DNA of 64,000 nucleotides from Candidatus Nitrosopelagicus sp. (GTDB lineage Archaea; Thermoproteota; Nitrososphaeria; Nitrososphaerales; Nitrosopumilaceae): contig JAOMDA010000001.1 of assembly GCA_028345295.1 (NCBI GenBank), forward strand, positions 124,001 through 188,000, read 5' to 3'. Below, in pieces: positions 44,241-53,224 of the stretch. The position numbers were made by a program, and so were the translations under genes. The notes under the pieces were generated by a model, which was given only the letters and a program-made list of their open reading frames with translations, was not told where the DNA came from and ran no database searches. The first letter of the stretch is position 1. Every line of letters begins with the position of its first letter.

Positions 44241-45092
44241 TTAAATTTCAAGTAATGCTTTTGCTCTCTTATAATGAACTTCATCAATCATTTTACCATC
44301 AACTACTGTCGCTCCTTTTCCTTTTTTTGTTGAATTGTTGTATGTTTTCACAACTAATTTTGCCCATCTAATTTCATTTTTATTTGGATGGTAAATTTTA
44401 TGTACTGTTTTGATTTGATCGGGGTGAATAATGCTTTTACCAACATATCCTAAACTACGACCAACGTCACAATCTTTTTTTAATCCAGATTTATCTTTAA
44501 TATCCTGCCAAATCCCGTCTATTGCATATACACCAACAGCTGCTGCATCAACTGGAATTTTGTATCTTGCGTATTTAGCACCTCTAGGATTTCCTTTTGT
44601 ATATTCAATACCAACATCGTTTAACAAATCAAAAATTCCAAATACAAGTGCATCAATTCTTTTACTGCAAGAAGCAATCTCATAGCAGTTTACAACTCCT
44701 AATGCTGATTCAATTGAAGGAATGATTCGTGTTCCAGAAATTTTACCCTTCTTTTCTAGTGAAATAATTATTTTTTCAATTTTTTTTAGTTCTTTTGCAG
44801 AATTTACCTTTGGAATTACTATTCCATCAATACCTTTCTGCATGATTTCCTTTAGATCTGATTCAATCTTTCCTGATTCTGGGGAATTAGTTCTTACGTA
44901 AATGTTTGCAGAATAAAGCTTTCTTTGTTTTAATACATTTTTTATCAATTTTCTAGCTTTTGTCTTTTCTTTATCTGGTACAGAATCTTCAAGATCAAGA
45001 CAAACAATATCAGCTGATATTGATTTTGCTTTTTCTAAAAATCTTGGATTATTTCCTGGAACAAAAATTAGGCTACGAAAAAGATTTGTCAT
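44241..45092 (-). CDS. CitE-like (HpcH/HpaI family) C-C lyase
   Basis: 283 aa. LFVPGNNPRFLEKA-type start (RSLIFVPGNNPRF), CLDLEDSVPDKEK, RTNSPESG, IPKVNSAKE, IPSIESALG and GKSIIHPDQI are typical of citrate-lyase beta, malyl-CoA and related lyases acting on CoA thioesters of beta-hydroxy acids. No citrate lyase alpha/gamma subunit is nearby, so a malyl/citramalyl-CoA lyase or thioesterase-like role is likely. Seven nt downstream of MDR paralogue 2. Confidence 0.85.
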   Translation of the reverse strand: MTNLFRSLIFVPGNNPRFLEKAKSISADIVCLDLEDSVPDKEKTKARKLIKNVLKQRKLYSANIYVRTNSPESGKIESDLKEIMQKGIDGIVIPKVNSAKELKKIEKIIISLEKKGKISGTRIIPSIESALGVVNCYEIASCSKRIDALVFGIFDLLNDVGIEYTKGNPRGAKYARYKIPVDAAAVGVYAIDGIWQDIKDKSGLKKDCDVGRSLGYVGKSIIHPDQIKTVHKIYHPNKNEIRWAKLVVKTYNNSTKKGKGATVVDGKMIDEVHYKRAKALLEI

Positions 45093-45099
45093 TAAATGA

Positions 45100-46179
45100 C
45101 TATGCGCCTTCAGGCTTCATTAAGATTTTGCCAAACATACCTTTACCAGTTACCATCTTTGTATGAGCTTCTGCAGCTTGTTCAAATGTGTGAATAGAGT
45201 CAATCGCTGCTTTAATTTTACCCTTACCCATCCAATAAAGTCCTTGATCAAGTTCTGCCTTTGTTCCTTGTGTTGAACCGAGTATGTTTGTGCCCTTGAA
45301 AAACACATGTCGCAAATCCATCTTTGCATCATAGCCTGTTGTTGCACCACATGAAACCAGTGTACCTCCAAACTTTAGCATAGAGATTTGTTTGTTCCAG
45401 TGGGTTTGACCAATATGATCAAATGATAAATCAATTCCTGGTGCTTCGCCTTTTGTTTTAGCAATTTCTTTTGAAATTTTGAAAACGTCCTTATGCCAAT
45501 CCTCCTTTCTATGATCTACCGCATAATCTGCGCCTAATTCAAGACATTTATCTAGTTTATCAGGACTAGCAGTTGCAATTACATCACAATTATATAATTT
45601 AGCAATTTGAATACCAAAGGAACCTACTCCTGAACCTCCACCCATTATTAGGACTGTTTGACCAGGTGTAATTTTTGCTCTACCAACAAGCATATGCCAT
45701 GAAGTTAAAAGTGTCATTGATGCAGCTGCTGCATCTTCATAAGAAACTCCCTCAGGAATTTTTGAAACATTAACTTCAGGAAGATGGATTTGTTCACAAT
45801 ATGCTCCCCATAATGGACCAGTCTGGAATCCCCAGACTTGTCTTTTTACACAATCAAATTCACGTCCATCAGTACATGCACTACAAACTCTACATGCTAA
45901 ATTTGAATGTGAAACAACTCTATCTCCTTCTTTGAAACCTTTTACATCTTCACCTACTGCAATTACATCACCTGCAACATCAGAACCTGAAACATGTGGT
46001 AGAGGAATTGCAATTGGAACACCTCTCATTCCCCAGATATCATTATAGTTTAGTGCAGATGCTTTATTTGTAAAAATAACCTCATCTGGTTTTGGTTTTG
46101 GATCATCAATATCTTCAACCTTGAGGATTTTTGCATAATCATCATCAGGTGCATACTCACGATATACAACTGCTTTCAT
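45100..46179 (-). CDS. Medium-chain dehydrogenase/reductase (MDR) without catalytic zinc, paralogue 2
   Basis: 359 aa, clearly similar over its full length to the protein at 31041-32111. Same structural zinc lobe (CRVCSACTDGREFDC), same NYNDIWGMRG in the place of the catalytic Cys, GSD in place of GHE, and MGGGSGVGSFGIQIAKLY nucleotide loop. It is next to the CitE-like lyase, suggesting a CoA-ester substrate, for example acryloyl-CoA; this is inference. Alternatively a quinone reductase. Confidence 0.85.
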   Translation of the reverse strand: MKAVVYREYAPDDDYAKILKVEDIDDPKPKPDEVIFTNKASALNYNDIWGMRGVPIAIPLPHVSGSDVAGDVIAVGEDVKGFKEGDRVVSHSNLACRVCSACTDGREFDCVKRQVWGFQTGPLWGAYCEQIHLPEVNVSKIPEGVSYEDAAAASMTLLTSWHMLVGRAKITPGQTVLIMGGGSGVGSFGIQIAKLYNCDVIATASPDKLDKCLELGADYAVDHRKEDWHKDVFKISKEIAKTKGEAPGIDLSFDHIGQTHWNKQISMLKFGGTLVSCGATTGYDAKMDLRHVFFKGTNILGSTQGTKAELDQGLYWMGKGKIKAAIDSIHTFEQAAEAHTKMVTGKGMFGKILMKPEGA

Positions 46180-46220
46180 GATGATTTGACACTTTTACCC
46201 CTAATTATATTTTCTTGAGA

Positions 46221-46502
46221 TCAGATTCTGTTAATCTTAAAATCTTTCTTTGGTTGTTGTGCAGACATTAGAATTTGTTTTAACTGTTCATCAGTGATCT
46301 GGCCTTGTGCTTTTCCTTGCGCTGCTAAACCAAGTAGATAGTTTTCAACCAAGTTTGCAAGTTCTGGTTTTACCATTTTTACGTTATTTAAACGAAGTCT
46401 GGCTTCTCCAGAAAGAATTTGTTTTAATAGAATGTCCTTTTGTGCAGAAACTTGCTCTTCGTTTGGTTGATTATTATCTTCTTCAGAGTTTGGATAGCTC
46501 AT
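46221..46502 (-). CDS. PDCD5-family DNA-binding protein
   Basis: 93 aa. KQILSGEARLRLNNVKMVKPELANLVENYLLGLAAQG is the conserved three-helix core of archaeal PDCD5 proteins (shown by its residues in the middle of the chain). Nucleic-acid binding is known for the family. Nine nt after rps19e, a neighbourhood conserved in archaea. Confidence 0.93.
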   Translation of the reverse strand: MSYPNSEEDNNQPNEEQVSAQKDILLKQILSGEARLRLNNVKMVKPELANLVENYLLGLAAQGKAQGQITDEQLKQILMSAQQPKKDFKINRI

Positions 46503-46511
46503 TGTAGTACA

Positions 46512-46967
46512 CTATGAATAAATTTTCAGTTTTGGTGTATTTTGGATCATTTCATTTAAAATCTCAGTTGACATCTTGTCAAGCTTTTGCATTCCTTGAC
46601 GAGACACTACTCTTCCTTTTTTCTCAACTTTTTCAACATATCCTAGTTTCTCGAGACCATGAATTGCGTTTCGAATTATTGCACCGCTTGCATCCTTGTG
46701 ATGTCTGGCACCATAGTACTTGTTTCGTCTGCCGTCACCATACATTGTTCTAAGATCATTGACTGAGATAGGACCATGAAGATAGATTTTTCTTAAAATT
46801 GATGCACATCTGGTATGCCACCAATCAGATTTTTGTGGTGCTTTGTCTGCATGTGCACCAGTTTTTACAAAAAGTGACCAGTCTGGTGCTGGTATGTCTT
46901 CAGTTTTTAGTACTTCAGCTAACTTAGTTATCAAATCGTTTGCTGGTACATCATAGACTTTTGCCAT
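46512..46967 (-). CDS. rps19e: Small ribosomal subunit protein eS19
   Basis: 151 aa. VYDVPANDLITKLAEVLK, DWWHTRCASILRKIYLHGPI, and the YGDGRRNKYYGARHHKDASG block are characteristic of S19e. Co-directional with the PDCD5 gene and downstream of RNase P component 4. Confidence 0.96.
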   Translation of the reverse strand: MAKVYDVPANDLITKLAEVLKTEDIPAPDWSLFVKTGAHADKAPQKSDWWHTRCASILRKIYLHGPISVNDLRTMYGDGRRNKYYGARHHKDASGAIIRNAIHGLEKLGYVEKVEKKGRVVSRQGMQKLDKMSTEILNEMIQNTPKLKIYS

Positions 46968-47020
46968 TAATAAAAAACTCGATAATCGTCTTATAAATCA
47001 TTGAAATGATATTATGATTA

Positions 47021-47323
47021 TTAATTTTTGATAATTTTTCTATATGTGTGTGTGCAAAAGTTGCAAGTAATCCTGATTGATTTTACATTACTACGACCAA
47101 CTCGAATTTTGGAATTAATTCCTGGTACAATAAATTTTTTACATTTTTTGCAAAAGCATGACCGTATTTCATATGGCATTCTAATTTTATACTTCATGCT
47201 AATCTTTTTTGCAGTTATAGCCTGTCTTTCAGCCAAATTCGCATCTGTTCGTGCATTAGAGATCGCATTCTTAAACAGCATATGCATTCGCTTTGTTGCA
47301 ATCTCTTTTTTTGCTTTTTTCAT
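47021..47323 (-). CDS. rnp4: RNase P protein component 4 (Rpp21/Rpr2)
   Basis: 100-aa zinc protein of archaeal RNase P. Two N-terminal helices with MHMLFKNAISNARTDANLAERQA and four zinc Cys (CFCKKC with KKF; CNFC) are the family pattern. It may share a transcript with rps19e (53-nt gap). It lies beside tRNA-Gly, fitting but not proving functional grouping. Confidence 0.9.
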   Translation of the reverse strand: MKKAKKEIATKRMHMLFKNAISNARTDANLAERQAITAKKISMKYKIRMPYEIRSCFCKKCKKFIVPGINSKIRVGRSNVKSIRITCNFCTHTYRKIIKN

Positions 47324-47365
47324 GTTTCTTTTATAGCATAATAGTAAAAAAATTGATCAATTTTA

Positions 47366-47439
47366 TGCAGTCAGCGGGATTCGAACCCGCGTCACAGGGT
47401 TGGAAACCCCGAATACTAACCAGGCTATACTATGACTGC
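47366..47439 (-). tRNA. tRNA-Gly (anticodon TCC)
   Basis: Minus strand. Acceptor GCAGTCA (47439-47433) pairs fully with 47373-47367; discriminator A at 47366. Anticodon stem CGGGG/CCCTG with loop TTTCCAA gives TCC. T arm GCGGG-TTCGAAT-CCCGC. 74 nt, no encoded CCA and no intron. Confidence 0.95.
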
Positions 47440-47461
47440 ATAAGGAAGAAACCTTTTCTAG

Positions 47462-48130
47462 CTACATAAAAATGGTTTTTTCATACTCGTAAATTATTCT
47501 ACTGAGAATAACATGTGTTTCTAACGAATTTTGTGATAATTTTTCTATCTGATCAAATTTGTTTTTTATATTCTCCTCAAAATGCCCCTTTTGAAAACCA
47601 CCTACTACTATGCATGTATTGTCAGTAATTGTTTTTGCAGATTCCTCAAATGTACTGTTTTTACCTTCTGTTGAAAAACCTACTACTTTTTCTGGTTTTA
47701 TTTTGTTCAATAATTCCTCAAATGTCATACTTTGCAACTCCATTAATTTTAAATCAGATAGTTCAATCTTTTTTTCTTTGAAAAGTTTCTCTATTATTCC
47801 CTGAAATCTGTGATATGATTTTGGAAGTCTAATTTGATCACCTAATGTAATAACTTGATTATTGATCGTATGAACAAAAACCTTAATTTTTTTTTGTTGA
47901 TAAAGTGGAGTACTACAAATTGCCAAAAGTGCTAAATGTATTATATCTGGTCTACCACGCTTGATTTCATTTGAAATTCCCTTCATTGCAGCAAAATGCC
48001 AAGAATTATCAAGTAAAACTTCGGAAGATTTTTTTTTATTTCTTTTACAATATGATGTTACAGATGGATGATTCTGTATCTCACTAGGTACAATTTCTAA
48101 TGATGACTGTGTGAGAATTAGTGTAAGCAT
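47462..48130 (-). CDS. nep1: rRNA pseudouridine N1-methyltransferase Nep1/Emg1
   Basis: 222-aa SPOUT methyltransferase of small-subunit rRNA. LLDNSWHFAAMKGI, KRGRPDIIHLALLAI, LPKSYHRFQGIIEKLF and the SAM knot VVGGFQKGHF are typical of Nep1. Stands alone between tRNA-Gly and nrdJ. Confidence 0.93.
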   Translation of the reverse strand: MLTLILTQSSLEIVPSEIQNHPSVTSYCKRNKKKSSEVLLDNSWHFAAMKGISNEIKRGRPDIIHLALLAICSTPLYQQKKIKVFVHTINNQVITLGDQIRLPKSYHRFQGIIEKLFKEKKIELSDLKLMELQSMTFEELLNKIKPEKVVGFSTEGKNSTFEESAKTITDNTCIVVGGFQKGHFEENIKNKFDQIEKLSQNSLETHVILSRIIYEYEKTIFM

Positions 48131-48173
48131 AACTTGATTAATTATTACTATTGTATTTGTTTTTTGGATTTAT

Positions 48174-50828
48174 CTATCCAGATGTACATCCGCTATATCC
48201 ACACTCAATGCAAATACTACAGCCTTCTATTAGTACAAGATTATTTTTACATGTAGGACAAAGATTCTCTTCTTTTGGTTCTTCTACTATTGGAGTAGGC
48301 CTCTTAATATCTTCGTGAGATACTACTAGTTTTAGTGCATTGTTAACCTGTTCTTTGATATATGGATTAGTGATAGTATCATGAATGTAATCATGTAAGT
48401 AGTTGGAAGGAACAACATCAAACGTCTTTTGCGCATTTTCATCTGTCATATGTAATACTTGTTTGTGTCTTGACCCATCTCTATATACAGTAATTCCTTT
48501 TAGACCAATTTCGTGTGCAAGTAAATATGCTGCTTTGACATCATCAGCAGATACATCATTTGGCATATTGATTGTTTTTGCAATAGCATTTCCAATCCAA
48601 TCTTGCCATACACCTTGAGCCATTAGATGATCTGACCAGTGTATGTCCATTGCAGTGACAAATATTTTTTGCATCCATTCGGGAATTTCTTCTATTCCTC
48701 GAACAGAACCATAATTACTAGCAATTTTTGCAAGTAATTCATCACTGTAAAGACCATTCTCTCGTAATACTTGTTCAAAAATCTTATTTGTATAGAAGAA
48801 TCTACCTACGGTAACTCTCTTTTCAAATACTAATGCAAATGTTGGTTCCATTCCATTAGAACAATCAGCAATCATTGACAGTGTACCTGTAGGAGCAACT
48901 GTTGTTGTTAAAACATTTCTAATTCCATATTTCTGAATTTTTTCAATAAGCGCATCCCAATCATAATAATGTGCATTCTTTGGTTTCTCATAATACCCTG
49001 CAATTGGAATCTTACCATCAGGAAATTCTGTCTTGGAGCATAATGGAAATTCAGTTCTAGATTGTGCCAAGGCGACACTCTCTTCCATTGAATAATATGA
49101 TAATGCTTCAGAGAGTTTTGACATAAATTCATAGCCCTCTTTAGAATTGTATGGAATTCGTAGTTTATACAAAAGATCTGCAACTCCCATTACACCAAGA
49201 CCTATTCTCCTAGAATCCTTTGATGCTACATTGATTTCTGGTACAGGATAATGGTTGACATCAATTACATTATCTAAGAATCTTGTTGTTTTTCGAATAA
49301 CCTCTTCATATTTCTGCCAGTCAAATTCGTATTGACCATCTGCTTTTCTTTTTACAAGATTAGCTAAATTTATCGAACCGAGATTACATGATTCGTATGG
49401 ATAAAGACTTTGTTCACCACATGGATTAGTTGCTTTTAGTGGTCCACCTCTTGCTTTTGCAAATACATTGTACTCATTTATTTTATCAAAGAAAATCAAT
49501 CCAGGTTCAGCGCTTTTCCATGCAGAGTTTGCAATAAGATCAATCAAGTGATGTGCATTAACTTCTCTTACAGGAGAATTATCACGTGTACTTCTTAGTG
49601 TGTAAGCACCATCTTCTGAATTAACTAATGCATTCCAAAAGTCTTCCCATATTCCTACACTAACGTTAAAGTTCTCTAATACTCCTGGCTCTGTTTTGTT
49701 TGTTATGAATTTTTCAATATCAGGATGCCAAACATCCATGATGCCCATATTTGCACCTCTTCTCTTTCCCCCTTGTTTGACTACTTCTGTAACTGAATTA
49801 ATTATGTTCATGAATGATACTGGTCCTGATGCTACGCCTGACGTTGAGGCTACAATATCTCCTTCTTCTCTAAGTTCTGAATAGTTAATACCAACTCCAC
49901 CACCTGATTTGAAAATTAAAGCAGCATCTGATGTTGATTTCATAATACCTGCCATATCATCAGGCATTCCAAGAACAAAACATGCTGATAATTGACCAAG
50001 ACGACCACCTGCATTCATCATTGTTGGAGAGTTTGGTAAAAAGATTTGATTTATCATTAAAGAATAGTATTCATTTATTTTTTCAGAATAGATATTAAAT
50101 TTTTTAGCAGCTAATTGTGTTAAGAGTGTTTTAAATCCAATTTTCATTTGTCCATTCTTTGCAAGATCTACATAGCCGTTAATAAGACCTCTAAAGTGCC
50201 ATTTGTTTAGATAGTACTCACCGATTTTAAATTTATAGTCAAAGTGATCAAGTTTAGTAAGATACTCTGTGGCTTCTTCTAAATTTTGTGATGTGTTACC
50301 GTTCTTGTCAAAAATCTCGTTGTCATGTAAAAGATCCCCAATTCCAATTAGAACTGCAACTCTTTCAAACATTGCAGTTGGACTTTCAGTGATTTCATTT
50401 TTACTATTTCTCATTAGATAACGTGATGCTAAAACACGAAGACAGTTAAGATCAAATACCTTAGAAACGGAATCAAGAGTATCTGTGTTTAGAACCTTCA
50501 TTTTTTCATCTCGAATCTTTCTACGTTCATGTCTATACAGGATGTAGGATTTTGCAATTTCACTGTGACCCTGTTCAATTAATGTTGATTCAACCATATC
50601 TTGAATATCTTCAACACTTGGTGGTCGTGATGACGAGAATCCCTGTATAGTTAGCTTGTCTAGTACACCATTCGTTAATTCTTCTGCAAGATCGCGATCA
50701 TCTTGGTTTGTTGCCATTAATGCTTTATGGATTGCATTTGTGATCTTATTTTTGTCAAAATTTGTTACTTTACCATTTCTCTTTCTAATTTCGGCGATAG
50801 AACTTTCTATTTGTGAATTTTCAACCAA
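48174..50828 (-). CDS. nrdJ: Adenosylcobalamin-dependent (class II) ribonucleotide reductase
   Basis: 884 aa; reduces ribonucleotides to deoxyribonucleotides by a B12-generated thiyl radical, independent of oxygen. N-terminal ATP-cone (RKRNGKVTNFDKNKITNAIHKAL), first reactive Cys in GQLSACFVLGMPDD, the radical Cys and Glu in NPCGEQ, SCNLGSINLANLV, and PTGTLSMIADCSNG. The C-terminal tail has Cys pairs CPTC and CIEC plus a final CxxSG-type reductive Cys. The AdoB12 operon is in the same window. The spacer before it carries two inverted repeats. Confidence 0.96.
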   Translation of the reverse strand: MVENSQIESSIAEIRKRNGKVTNFDKNKITNAIHKALMATNQDDRDLAEELTNGVLDKLTIQGFSSSRPPSVEDIQDMVESTLIEQGHSEIAKSYILYRHERRKIRDEKMKVLNTDTLDSVSKVFDLNCLRVLASRYLMRNSKNEITESPTAMFERVAVLIGIGDLLHDNEIFDKNGNTSQNLEEATEYLTKLDHFDYKFKIGEYYLNKWHFRGLINGYVDLAKNGQMKIGFKTLLTQLAAKKFNIYSEKINEYYSLMINQIFLPNSPTMMNAGGRLGQLSACFVLGMPDDMAGIMKSTSDAALIFKSGGGVGINYSELREEGDIVASTSGVASGPVSFMNIINSVTEVVKQGGKRRGANMGIMDVWHPDIEKFITNKTEPGVLENFNVSVGIWEDFWNALVNSEDGAYTLRSTRDNSPVREVNAHHLIDLIANSAWKSAEPGLIFFDKINEYNVFAKARGGPLKATNPCGEQSLYPYESCNLGSINLANLVKRKADGQYEFDWQKYEEVIRKTTRFLDNVIDVNHYPVPEINVASKDSRRIGLGVMGVADLLYKLRIPYNSKEGYEFMSKLSEALSYYSMEESVALAQSRTEFPLCSKTEFPDGKIPIAGYYEKPKNAHYYDWDALIEKIQKYGIRNVLTTTVAPTGTLSMIADCSNGMEPTFALVFEKRVTVGRFFYTNKIFEQVLRENGLYSDELLAKIASNYGSVRGIEEIPEWMQKIFVTAMDIHWSDHLMAQGVWQDWIGNAIAKTINMPNDVSADDVKAAYLLAHEIGLKGITVYRDGSRHKQVLHMTDENAQKTFDVVPSNYLHDYIHDTITNPYIKEQVNNALKLVVSHEDIKRPTPIVEEPKEENLCPTCKNNLVLIEGCSICIECGYSGCTSG

Positions 50829-50891
50829 TCATAACTCCTCAAGAGAAGTTAAGATTGTCAAGAATATATCTTCTTTGCCAACTAAATTCTT

Positions 50892-50906
50892 AGTTCGAGC
50901 TGAACT
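50892..50906. repeat. Inverted repeat AGTTC-N5-GAACT in the nrdJ promoter region
   Basis: 5-bp perfect arms (50892-50896 and 50902-50906), 64-78 nt upstream of the nrdJ ATG. Short arms could arise by chance in AT-rich DNA. Listed because it adjoins the stronger repeat at 50911. Confidence 0.3.
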
Positions 50907-50910
50907 TTTT

Positions 50911-50936
50911 TTACAACGTTACAGTTTTTGTTGTAA
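50911..50936. promoter_or_regulatory. Inverted repeat TTACAAC-N12-GTTGTAA upstream of nrdJ
   Basis: 7-bp perfect arms at 50911-50917 and 50930-50936, about 83-108 nt before the nrdJ start. The spacing of 19 bp centre to centre is close to two helical turns, as for dimer operators. It is in the spacer between the HTH/NrdD-like gene and nrdJ, so that regulator-like protein is a possible binder. This is inference. Confidence 0.4.
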
Positions 50937-51007
50937 TGGTAATTCATAATGGTAAAAAAAATCTCTGCTTGGATCGTTTTCAAATTTATAGAATAACGAA
51001 TTTCGTT

Positions 51008-53167
51008 TTATAAAATATACTGTGATTTACAATTTGGACATTTGTCGACTAACTTCTCTCCTTTGAAACCACAATTTCCACATACTGGTACATGAATAAT
51101 TGGTTTAAACGCCGAAGTCAGCAAACTAATCTTGTCAATTACTGTCTTTATCTCTGTAGGCTTTGATTTCTTATCAAAATTAATTTTCAAAAGCAGACCA
51201 CCATTTAGTATCTTAGATATCTTACTAGATTCTAAAATTAGTGGGTTTTTTGCTGTTAGATCGCTAGATTTTGATGGATCAATCGAGAATCCTTGTGAAT
51301 ATATTCCAGAATCAGTTGAATCTTGAACAGAATTCTTGCCATATTTCTCACTATCTAGAGTAGTAAATCTTGAAATGCCGTCTGTATCAACCATTGCAAT
51401 TGTAACAGTTACTCCTAGTTCTTTTCCTTTTTTTGTTGCAACATCAACTGCAGTTTGAAGAACTTTATAAAGAATTTCGTGACCTGCTTTGTCATCCTTA
51501 TGACCAAGTATACTAAAGACAGCTTCATTTAATCCAACAAGATTTAGAATTAAAGACATTGAATTTTTTTGCATGAACTGTGTGTTTTTGCTAAGAAGTG
51601 GATTCATTCCACGTCTTGTAAGATCAGAGATATCTTTTTTTCTTAAAATCATTGAATCAAGTGCTGGTTTGATTAATAAAGCAAGTCTAGCTCTAAAGTA
51701 TGTTTCATCTTTATTTGATTCAAATGCAAGACGTGGAAGATTGATTGTCAATGAACCAAGTTTAATTGATGTTCCAATGTGTTTTTCTTCTGCCTTTAGT
51801 ATTCCATTTGTTGAACATGAACCTTTTGAGAATATTACATTACCACCAATAGAAATTATTGTAGAGAGTGTATCAGATATCTCTAATATCTTTCCTTTTT
51901 CATAGTCAATTACTAATCCAATCTTTGATAATGGTGTTATTTCTAGATATGATCTATATGCAGATAATATTGTCTTTATAATTTTTTGATCTGTTGATAC
52001 ATTAAGTCTAAATGATATAACTGTCGGAGACTTATCATAACTTATAGATGTAGAAGATAATTTAAAAATATCAAGTAAACTTTTTTCAATATCTCCTAGA
52101 TTCTTGGATGTTTTTGCTAACACCGATGGAAGTTCATCTATTACAACTTCTTGTGAAGCTTCTTTTGAGACTAAAGAAAAAATCATTGGTAGTAATACAG
52201 ACAAGTCATTAAGATTTTTAGGTTGTAAAACTCGTGATACCACAAGAGATTTGCCTCCTAGTTGTAAGCCTTCTTCAATTAGTTCTTTAAGATTTAGGAA
52301 TACTACATCAGGAACGAGTGACCATATACCTGGATTTGTGATATGTAAATCTCCTGATAAATGCGAATCTGCTACATCTTTTGGGAGAGTATTTGTAAGT
52401 AAATACTCTGCTAGAACATTCTTACCTGTATTAAATAAAATATCTTCTGCACCATTTTGAATATTTTCTACATTTGTAAACATCTCTTTGATATCAAATA
52501 CAGGCATTCCAAGTCGTGCAAGTTTATTTCGATATTCTTCGTAGCTATGTTCTAAGAGTACATTGTTAACCATTTCACGTATTAACGAACCTGTTAGATA
52601 TGTTGTTTGAAATTTATATATACGATTTTCAACTTCTTCAGTTATTTTTTGTGCTAATTCTAATGGTAAACTACCTTCACGTACTAATGATTGAATAATT
52701 TTATGTGAATTAAATTCTTCAATCGAATCATGAGATGTTCGTACATACATTTTTCCACTCTCAATGATTGAACGTTCTTCAATTTGCCGTGCAAGACTTA
52801 ACACTAGTTTGCCTAGATTAGTAATTGTATATCGTCTTTCCGATTTATTAAGAGCAACTAATGATTGACGTAAAAGTTTTCTAAGATGATATGCAAATTT
52901 ACCACTTTCCTTTTTTGACTTAAAACCAGCTAATGATTTTAGCTCGGAATAAGTCAAAGGGCCTTTTGAATTAAGAATTCTTAAAATATCTATTCTGTTA
53001 GGGCTTGCCATAACAGAAAATATCATTCTGACACGCTTTGATGTAGATTGTAAAAGACCACCACCATCTTTTACATCGTCATCTAAAACTAGATCATCGT
53101 CATCATCAGTATCTACAGAATCTAATTCTAATTCTTCATCAAATGCTACTTCCTCATCTTTTCCCAT
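51008..53167 (-). CDS. HTH/ATP-cone/NrdD-like fusion protein lacking the glycyl-radical site
   Basis: 719 aa. Acidic start (about 1-35); ArsR-like winged helix (SVMASPNRIDILRILNSKGP onward, about 50-125); ATP-cone (RTSHDSIEEFNSHKIIQSLV, about 140-230); then a class III NrdD-like barrel (LAEYLLTNTLPKDVADSHLSG, LTINLPRLAF, GLNEAVFSILG); a final zinc site CGNCGF...CPNC. NrdD enzymes continue past this zinc site into the RxxGY glycyl-radical loop; here the chain ends. Only one other Cys is present (GSCSTNG), the HIHD element reads HITN. It is thus probably not a reductase but a dNTP-sensing regulator. Located upstream of nrdJ, same direction. Confidence 0.82.
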   Translation of the reverse strand: MGKDEEVAFDEELELDSVDTDDDDDLVLDDDVKDGGGLLQSTSKRVRMIFSVMASPNRIDILRILNSKGPLTYSELKSLAGFKSKKESGKFAYHLRKLLRQSLVALNKSERRYTITNLGKLVLSLARQIEERSIIESGKMYVRTSHDSIEEFNSHKIIQSLVREGSLPLELAQKITEEVENRIYKFQTTYLTGSLIREMVNNVLLEHSYEEYRNKLARLGMPVFDIKEMFTNVENIQNGAEDILFNTGKNVLAEYLLTNTLPKDVADSHLSGDLHITNPGIWSLVPDVVFLNLKELIEEGLQLGGKSLVVSRVLQPKNLNDLSVLLPMIFSLVSKEASQEVVIDELPSVLAKTSKNLGDIEKSLLDIFKLSSTSISYDKSPTVISFRLNVSTDQKIIKTILSAYRSYLEITPLSKIGLVIDYEKGKILEISDTLSTIISIGGNVIFSKGSCSTNGILKAEEKHIGTSIKLGSLTINLPRLAFESNKDETYFRARLALLIKPALDSMILRKKDISDLTRRGMNPLLSKNTQFMQKNSMSLILNLVGLNEAVFSILGHKDDKAGHEILYKVLQTAVDVATKKGKELGVTVTIAMVDTDGISRFTTLDSEKYGKNSVQDSTDSGIYSQGFSIDPSKSSDLTAKNPLILESSKISKILNGGLLLKINFDKKSKPTEIKTVIDKISLLTSAFKPIIHVPVCGNCGFKGEKLVDKCPNCKSQYIL

Positions 53168-53224
53168 AAGACTCTGTAAAAAAAAAATTACTATTAAGAG
53201 TTGTTGTTACTAGTGTCTTAATCG

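Noticed and set aside
31041-46179. Idea that the two MDR copies mark a recent segmental duplication
   Set aside because: Their neighbours are unrelated and the DNA sequences differ throughout, so they are old paralogues.
51001-51015. AT-rich palindrome TTTTATAAAA and AACGAA-T-TTCGTT at the 3' end of the HTH/NrdD-like gene
   Set aside because: It spans the stop codon, is short and AT-rich; more likely chance or a weak terminator than an operator.
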